NCBI GenBank assembly: GCA_044340865.1
Contig: JBIISW010000029.1
Span: forward strand, 1-20,707
Direction of reading: 5' to 3'
DNA from: UBA4416 sp044340865
GTDB lineage: Bacteria > Bacteroidota > Bacteroidia > B-17B0 > Aurantibacillaceae
DNA length: 20,707 nt
Shown here: positions 16,275-20,707 of the stretch, piece by piece
Position numbering within the stretch: position 1 is the first letter of the stretch
Layout: each line of letters starts with the position of its first letter
Notes under the pieces: model-generated
Told to the model about the DNA's origin: nothing
Databases searched by the model: none
The model's input: the letters and a program-made list of their open reading frames with translations, nothing else
Made by a program: the position numbers and the translations under genes

Positions 16275-16427
16275 ATGGCAAAGAAGGTAGTTGCAACACT
16301 AAAAACCGGTAAAGGAAATAGCTTTACTAAAGTAATTAAAGTGATTAAGTCACCAAAAACTGGTGCTTATGCTTTTAGAGAGGAAATTGTTCAAAATGAA
16401 CTAGTAGCTGATTATTTGAAAAAGTAA
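16275..16427 (+). CDS. DUF4295 family small basic protein
   Basis: This 50-residue basic protein starts MAKKVVATLKTGKGNSFTKV and ends ELVADYLKK. It matches the short Bacteroidota-specific DUF4295 family, which as I recall sits directly after rpmG and is probably a ribosome-associated protein (inference from position, size and charge). Start and stop are unambiguous, and the gene ends 24 bp before a terminator hairpin. It is easily missed because of its length. Confidence 0.93.
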   Translation: MAKKVVATLKTGKGNSFTKVIKVIKSPKTGAYAFREEIVQNELVADYLKK

Positions 16428-16451
16428 TTTTACTGATATAATAACTATTTT

Positions 16452-16487
16452 AAAATTTCTTTCTTTTTAATAGGAAAGAAATTTTTT
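16452..16487 (+). terminator. Intrinsic terminator after the ribosomal protein cluster
   Basis: A perfect 12-bp stem, AAAATTTCTTTC with GAAAGAAATTTT, has a 10-base loop and is followed by TT, G and more T. It is AT-rich, so partial readthrough into the SIMPL-ftsY pair is possible; no separate promoter for that pair was recognised. Confidence 0.75.
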
Positions 16488-16511
16488 GTTTTTAAGAGAA
16501 TTCTAATAAAA

Positions 16512-17246
16512 ATGAATACATCAAAAATAATTTCATCCTCAATTATTGCAATCGCACTAATTTTTATTGGAACAAAACTTAGTTCTGCGTGGCAAACAAC
16601 CCACGTATCCTATAATAATATAGGTGTAACCGGTTTAGGTACTCAAAACTTTGATTCTGATTTGATTGTATGGAACGCCACCTTTTCAAGAAATGCAGGC
16701 ACTTTAGCGGAAGCAAATGCGTTAATTAAAAATGATATTGACGATGTAAAATCTTTTTTAAAGAAAAATGGAATTCCAGAAAATGAAATGTCGTTTACAT
16801 CGCTAAAAATTAACAAAAACTATAAACAGTTATATAACAACGAAGGCAACCCATCTGGAACCATCTTTGAAGGCTACAATCTTCTTCAAGAAGTTACAAT
16901 CGAATCTAAAAACCTAAACGCAGTAGAAAAGTCTATAAGAGAAATTGGTGATTTAATTGAAAAAGGAATTGAGTTCACAGCTAACGAACCAGATTATTAT
17001 TATACTAAACTAGCTGATTTAAAATTAGAATTGTTAAAAAAGGCTACGCAGGATGCTCTGAAACGCGCTCAAACAGTTGCTGAAAATGCAAATAGTAGTA
17101 TAGGTAATTTAAAGGGTGCTGAAATGGGAGTTTTTCAAATAACAGGACAAAACACAAACGAAGACTATTCTTGGGGTGGCTCTTTCAATACAAAAGCTAA
17201 ACATAAAACGGCAAGCATAACCGTTAAACTTTCATTTGAATTATAA
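16512..17246 (+). CDS. SIMPL domain-containing protein (DUF541)
   Basis: This 244-residue protein has an N-terminal hydrophobic segment (about 6-27, SIIAIALIFIGTKLSSAW), acting as an uncleaved anchor or signal peptide, then a SIMPL/DUF541 domain. Visible marks are the VTGLGTQNFDSDLIVWNATFS start with its alternating strands, GTIFEGYNLLQEVTIESK in the middle, LLKKATQDALKRAQTVAENA as the conserved helix, and the closing HKTASITVKLSFEL strand. The family is periplasmic or membrane-bound, and its molecular role is poorly known. It lies between the ribosomal cluster and ftsY, 4 bp before the ftsY ATG, so translation is probably coupled. Confidence 0.88.
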   Translation: MNTSKIISSSIIAIALIFIGTKLSSAWQTTHVSYNNIGVTGLGTQNFDSDLIVWNATFSRNAGTLAEANALIKNDIDDVKSFLKKNGIPENEMSFTSLKINKNYKQLYNNEGNPSGTIFEGYNLLQEVTIESKNLNAVEKSIREIGDLIEKGIEFTANEPDYYYTKLADLKLELLKKATQDALKRAQTVAENANSSIGNLKGAEMGVFQITGQNTNEDYSWGGSFNTKAKHKTASITVKLSFEL

Positions 17247-17250
17247 TAAT

Positions 17251-18231
17251 ATGGGGTTATTTGATAAGTTATTTGGCAAAAAAGAAAAAGAAAGTTTAAA
17301 CGAAGGTTTATCAAAAACAAAAGAAAGTTTTTTCGGTAAATTAGCTAAAGCTGTTGCAGGAAAATCAACTGTTGATGCTGATGTGTTAGATAACTTAGAA
17401 GAAGTGTTAATTACAGGTGATGTAGGAGTTAATACAACTTTAAAAATCATTAAACGCATTGAAGAAAGAGTAGCTGCAAATAAATACGTTGGTACAAACG
17501 AATTAAATCAGTTGTTAAAAGAAGAAGTTGCTGCCTTACTAACAGAAAACAATTCAACAGACGCGACATCGTTTGAAATTCCTCAATTACCAACTTTACC
17601 TAATGGAGATAAAACTCCTTATGTTATTATGGTTGTTGGTGTAAATGGCGTTGGAAAAACAACAACCATTGGTAAATTAGCTCATCAGTTTAAAAAAGCT
17701 GGTTATAGTGTCGTATTAGGCGCATCCGATACCTTTAGAGCTGCTGCAGTGGAACAATTAACGATTTGGAGTCAGCGAGTTGGTGTTGATATTGTTAGCC
17801 AAGGAATGAATGCAGATCCTGCGAGTGTTGCCTTTGATACCTTAAGTAGCGCTAAAGCAAAACAAGCAGATGTTGTCATTATAGATACAGCTGGACGTTT
17901 ACACAATAAAATAAATTTAATGAACGAACTCACCAAAATAAAAATGGTGATGAAAAAAGTAATACCTGATGCACCACATGATGTGTTATTAGTTTTAGAT
18001 GCGAGCACAGGACAAAATGCCATTGAACAATGCAGACAGTTTACTGCAGCAACTGATGTGACAGCCTTAGCTTTAACAAAATTAGACGGTACAGCGAAAG
18101 GTGGCGTCGTTATTGGTATTTCAGATGAATTTAAAATTCCAGTCAAATACATTGGAGTTGGCGAAAAGATGGATGATTTACAAGTGTTTAATCGCCACGA
18201 ATTTGTTGATAGTTTATTTAGCAACGAATAA
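17251..18231 (+). CDS. ftsY: Signal recognition particle receptor FtsY
   Basis: This 326-residue SRP GTPase docks SRP-ribosome complexes at the inner membrane for cotranslational insertion. I start it at MGLFDKLFGKK (17251); five upstream codons in frame overlap the SIMPL gene and are not needed. An amphipathic basic start replaces the long acidic A domain of E. coli FtsY, as in many short forms. The N domain helices cover about 20-100. The G domain has G1 GVNGVGKTT at 130-138, DTFRAAAVEQL as the insertion-box start, DTAGRL as G3 and TKLDGTAKGG with the TKLD guanine-specificity motif, ending GVGEKMDDLQVF. All catalytic motifs are intact. Its rpmB-proximal position is the usual one in Bacteroidota. 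Confidence 0.98.
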   Translation: MGLFDKLFGKKEKESLNEGLSKTKESFFGKLAKAVAGKSTVDADVLDNLEEVLITGDVGVNTTLKIIKRIEERVAANKYVGTNELNQLLKEEVAALLTENNSTDATSFEIPQLPTLPNGDKTPYVIMVVGVNGVGKTTTIGKLAHQFKKAGYSVVLGASDTFRAAAVEQLTIWSQRVGVDIVSQGMNADPASVAFDTLSSAKAKQADVVIIDTAGRLHNKINLMNELTKIKMVMKKVIPDAPHDVLLVLDASTGQNAIEQCRQFTAATDVTALALTKLDGTAKGGVVIGISDEFKIPVKYIGVGEKMDDLQVFNRHEFVDSLFSNE

Positions 18232-18326
18232 AGCTAATAAGTGTTTTTAAAATAGAAATTACCTCTACTCTATTTCTAAAAAAAATCTAAAAACATTATC
18301 ATCAATTTTTTTCTTAATTGAGTTCG

Positions 18327-18345
18327 CTCTATTTGAAGAATAGAG
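18327..18345 (+). terminator. Weak candidate terminator after ftsY
   Basis: A perfect 7-bp stem CTCTATT/AATAGAG with a 5-base loop is followed by GAATTTTATCTTT rather than a clean T run. It is about 95 bp after ftsY. Confidence 0.35.
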
Positions 18346-18506
18346 GAATTTTATCTTTCATCAAATTATATTTCAGCTAAGCCAACATGTTTCGTTCAAC
18401 ATTACTAAATTGTAAAGTAAAGTTATTGGTAAGATTATATTCTGCCTATACTCCGACTCATTTAGGCTATTCACCGAATATTTTATTTTGAGGATAATTT
18501 TTAGCT

Positions 18507-18514
18507 TAAGTTTG
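18507..18514 (+). promoter_or_regulatory. Candidate -7 element for the large secreted protein
   Basis: TAAGTTTG matches TAnnTTTG exactly, 17 bases before the ATG. The nearest TTTTG upstream (18486-18490) leaves a 16-bp spacer, shorter than the usual 19-21, so the -33 element is doubtful. Confidence 0.45.
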
Positions 18515-18531
18515 TAAAAAATATAAATTTT

Positions 18532-20707
18532 ATGAAAATTTTAAAACTAAAAAAATATTTAATCTACTTTGTAATATTAAATATATCTACATTAAAAATA
18601 TCATCGCAATCACTTTGTAGTACTTTTGCAACAACTTCACAAAGTTTGATTTGTTCTGGTCAATCAACTACCTTGACAGCAAGTATGCTCAGCACTCCTG
18701 TTGTTACAACATACTCAACTGTCGGTAGTACGTCTTGGACAGCACCTTCTGGCGTTACAACTGTTACTGTTTTAGTTGTAGCTGGTGGAGGTGCTGGTGG
18801 TTATGATGGAGGCGGCGGAGGCGGCGGAGGCGGCGTTATCTACAATACAAGTTTTGCTGTTACACCAGGATCAAGTTATCCTATTACCATTGGAGCAGGT
18901 GGTGCCGCTTCAGGTAACTACGCTTTTAACGGATTAGTAGGTTCTAATTCCATCTTTGGAACTTTGACAGCTATTCGTGGTGATGGTGGTTATAATAACC
19001 ACGCTCAGCAGCAAATAGGAACAGGTAATGGCAGAACTGGTGGTTCTGGTGGCGGCCAAGGTGCTCCTGATGGAACTATTTCAGGTCCTGGGTACGGAAC
19101 TTTAGGTCAGGGATATAATGGTGGTGCAAGTGTTTTTAATGTTAGCGGCGGCGGCGGCGGCGGCGCAGGAGCTGTTGGATCAAATGCTACAGCAAGTTTT
19201 CCAGGGAATGGTGGTATTGGCTTTTTATCTTCCATTTCAGGAACAGCAACTTATTATGGCGGCGGCGGCGGCGGCGGTTCTTGGGGAACAAGTAATAGAG
19301 GTCTTGGAGGATCAGGTGGTGGTGGTAATGGAGGCAGTAATTCATTTCCAGTTAATGGGGCAAACGCTACGCCAGGTACAGGTGGCGGTGGCGGTGGAAG
19401 TGGTTATGGTGGAAGTATTTCTGGAGCAGGTGGTTCCGGTATTGTCATTATTAAGTACGCAGGTCCTGTCCTTGGCGGTACAACTTATAGTTGGTCAAAT
19501 GGTGCTACTACATCAAGTATTGTTGTTTCTCCAACAGTTAATACTAACTATTCAGTAGTTGCTACATCTACAACAGGGTGTTCAGCATCAGCTGTAAGTT
19601 CAGTTTCAGTAAATGCTAGTCCAGTCGTTTCAGTCAATAGCGGCTCTATTTGTAGTGGTAAATCATTTACTATGTCTGCATCTGGAGCAACATCATATAC
19701 CTATTCAGGAGGAACTACAATAGTAAATCCAACAACTAATACATCATACACTGTAACAGGAAGCAATGCGTTAGGTTGCTCAAACACCGCTGTTGCAACG
19801 GTAACGGTTAATGCCAATCCAACGGTAGCAGTTAATTCAGGCTCTATTTGTAATGGAACATCATTCACCATGATTCCATCAGGTGCATCAACGTATGTGT
19901 ATACAGGCGGTTCAGCAACTGTCAATCCAACAGCAAATTCATCTTATACGGTAACAGGAACAAGCGCAGCAGGATGTACAAACACCGCAGTAAGTTCAGT
20001 AGTTGTCAATTCAACTCCGTTAGTAACAGTATCAAGTGGTTCAATTTGTAATGGCTCATCTTATACAATGATACCAGGCGGAGCAAGTACATATGTATAT
20101 TCAAGTGGAGGATCATTAGTAAGTCCAACAAGTAATACAAGTTATACCGTAACAGGAACCAATGCAGCAGGTTGTATAGGAACAGCAATAAGCACAGTAA
20201 CAGTTAATGCTTTACCAACTGTAGCTGTTACCTCAGGCTCTATTTGTGCAGGTAAATCATTCACCATGACACCAACAGGTGCATCAACGTATGTTTATAC
20301 AGGAGGTTCGGCAATCGTAAGTCCAAGTTCAAATACATCGTATACTGTAACAGGAACAAGCGCAGCAGGATGTTCAAACACAGCAGTAGCATCAGTTACT
20401 GTTAATGCTAATCCAACAGTAGCAGTTACTTCAGGCTCAATCTGTAATGGATCTTCATTCACAATGAGCCCATCAGGCGCATCAACGTATGTTTATACAG
20501 GCGGTTCAGCAATTGTTAGTCCAAGTTCAAATGCATCTTATACAGTAACAGGAACAAGCGCAGCAGGTTGTACAAACACCGCAGTAAGTTCAGTAGTTGT
20601 AAATTCAACTCCGTTAGTAACAGTATCAAGTGGTTCAATTTGTAATGGCTCATCTTATACAATGATACCAGGCGGAGCAAGTACATATGTATATTCAAGT
20701 GGAGGAT
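18532..20707 (+). CDS. Giant secreted glycine-rich and Ig-like repeat protein (5' part, runs off the window)
   Basis: The frame is open from ATG 18532 to the window end, giving 725 residues with no stop. Residues 1-26 form a signal peptide (basic start, then YLIYFVILNISTL, ending SSQ). An Ig-like unit begins at 40 (ICSGQSTTLTAS). A glycine-rich domain then occupies about 69-309, from WTAPSGVTTVTVLVVAGGG to GGSGIVIIKY, with runs of six to nine Gly. The Ig-like unit resumes at 317 (TTYSWSNGATTSSIVVSPT). From residue 364 there are 66-residue repeats, each with Cys at positions 11 and 53 that could form an intradomain disulfide. The architecture fits a T9SS- or otherwise exported surface adhesin or matrix protein. 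The C terminus, where a sorting domain is expected, is outside the window. Ligand unknown. Confidence 0.93.
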   Translation, partial: MKILKLKKYLIYFVILNISTLKISSQSLCSTFATTSQSLICSGQSTTLTASMLSTPVVTTYSTVGSTSWTAPSGVTTVTVLVVAGGGAGGYDGGGGGGGGGVIYNTSFAVTPGSSYPITIGAGGAASGNYAFNGLVGSNSIFGTLTAIRGDGGYNNHAQQQIGTGNGRTGGSGGGQGAPDGTISGPGYGTLGQGYNGGASVFNVSGGGGGGAGAVGSNATASFPGNGGIGFLSSISGTATYYGGGGGGGSWGTSNRGLGGSGGGGNGGSNSFPVNGANATPGTGGGGGGSGYGGSISGAGGSGIVIIKYAGPVLGGTTYSWSNGATTSSIVVSPTVNTNYSVVATSTTGCSASAVSSVSVNASPVVSVNSGSICSGKSFTMSASGATSYTYSGGTTIVNPTTNTSYTVTGSNALGCSNTAVATVTVNANPTVAVNSGSICNGTSFTMIPSGASTYVYTGGSATVNPTANSSYTVTGTSAAGCTNTAVSSVVVNSTPLVTVSSGSICNGSSYTMIPGGASTYVYSSGGSLVSPTSNTSYTVTGTNAAGCIGTAISTVTVNALPTVAVTSGSICAGKSFTMTPTGASTYVYTGGSAIVSPSSNTSYTVTGTSAAGCSNTAVASVTVNANPTVAVTSGSICNGSSFTMSPSGASTYVYTGGSAIVSPSSNASYTVTGTSAAGCTNTAVSSVVVNSTPLVTVSSGSICNGSSYTMIPGGASTYVYSSGG
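18808..18834 (+). repeat. 9-bp (GGAGGCGGC) x3 coding microsatellite
   Basis: Three tandem copies of GGAGGCGGC encode nine glycines in the glycine-rich domain of the large secreted protein. A change in copy number would keep the reading frame. Confidence 0.85.
19147..19164 (+). repeat. (GGC)6 coding microsatellite
   Basis: Six consecutive GGC codons encode Gly6, following an AGC codon. In an AT-rich genome that uses mostly GGT and GGA elsewhere, these GGC runs stand out. Confidence 0.85.
19258..19275 (+). repeat. Second (GGC)6 coding microsatellite
   Basis: Six GGC codons are followed by GGT, giving Gly7 after a Tyr-Tyr pair. It is a separate run from the one about 110 bp upstream. Confidence 0.85.
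19621..20707 (+). repeat. 198-bp tandem repeat (66-aa Ig-like units), five full copies plus a partial
   Basis: Units begin at the Pro codon at 19621, 19819, 20017, 20215, 20413 and 20611, each exactly 198 bp apart. The consensus runs from P-x-V-x-V-x-SGSIC, through YTVTG, to AAGC-x-NTAV. The sixth copy is cut by the window end. Unit n resembles unit n+3 better than its neighbours, showing a 594-bp higher-order period. Confidence 0.95.

Larger units (their letters stand above)
18232..18531. other. 300-bp intergenic region without a gene
   Basis: No credible ORF is present. It holds two short hairpins: TAGAAAT/ATTTCTA around 18254-18279 and CTCTATT-TGAAG-AATAGAG at 18327-18345. The second, with a T-rich but broken tail, may be the ftsY terminator. 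Near the right end is a -7-like TAAGTTTG that probably serves the large secreted gene. The stretch 18346-18480 shows nothing recognisable. Confidence 0.5.

Noticed and set aside
19118..19558. Open +1-shifted frame of 146 codons inside the glycine-rich region
   Set aside because: It is rich in Ala, Val, Leu and Gln only because GGC/GGT repeats are read out of frame; the main frame with signal peptide and domain structure is clearly the coding one.
20006..20698. Two near-identical antisense 60-codon open frames 510 bp apart
   Set aside because: They are the shadow of the 594-bp duplicated block in the large secreted protein gene; no promoter or start context.
19621..20707. Regular repeats that could suggest a CRISPR array
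   Set aside because: The period is 198 bp, divisible by three, wholly coding, and no short repeat alternates with unique spacers.

Overview
The window is AT-rich and most likely comes from a member of the Bacteroidota, nearer Flavobacteriia/Sphingobacteriia-type environmental lineages than gut Bacteroides. The evidence is a type IX secretion (T9SS) C-terminal sorting domain, several promoters matching TTTG-N19/20-TAnnTTTG, weak or absent Shine-Dalgarno sequences, a DUF4369-type thioredoxin fold protein, a patatin fused to an outer-membrane barrel, and the rpmB-rpmG-DUF4295 cluster next to ftsY. No tRNA, rRNA, CRISPR array, insertion sequence or phage gene was seen.

Left part (1-4744). rarA is on the minus strand. 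A small secreted protein of unknown function is on the plus strand and converges on a lipoprotein L,D-transpeptidase across a near-perfect bidirectional terminator. Upstream of the transpeptidase lies a T9SS-sorted secreted protein. Its own terminator hairpin contains the start codon of the transpeptidase.

Middle minus-strand operon (4745-9343). In transcription order it holds a DppB-type ABC permease (GTG start), tpiA, prmA, a membrane/PH-like hypothetical gene broken by a one-base frameshift, and a GlcD-type FAD oxidoreductase. Gaps are 0-16 bp, so they are probably co-transcribed. The functions are mixed: peptide or nickel uptake, glycolysis, ribosome modification and 2-hydroxyacid oxidation.

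Plus-strand part (9467-18231). A patatin/outer-membrane-barrel protein diverges from the operon. It is followed by an exported TlpA-like thioredoxin fold protein with a strong terminator, then a DEAD-box RNA helicase with a long, apparently structured leader and an RG-rich repeat tail. Next comes the ribosomal cluster rpmB, rpmG and DUF4295 behind an exact consensus promoter, and then a SIMPL-domain protein closely coupled to ftsY.

Right edge (18532 to the end and beyond). A very large, incomplete secreted protein starts here. It has a signal peptide and a glycine-rich domain that appears to be inserted into an Ig-like unit. It then has 66-residue Ig-like repeats encoded by exact 198-bp DNA repeats, which are themselves organised in a 594-bp, three-unit higher-order repeat. 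It is the most unusual object here and is probably a surface adhesin or matrix protein. Other points worth a second look are the terminator/start-codon overlap, the frameshift with a possible +1 recoding site, and the helicase leader. No clearly new multi-gene system was found.
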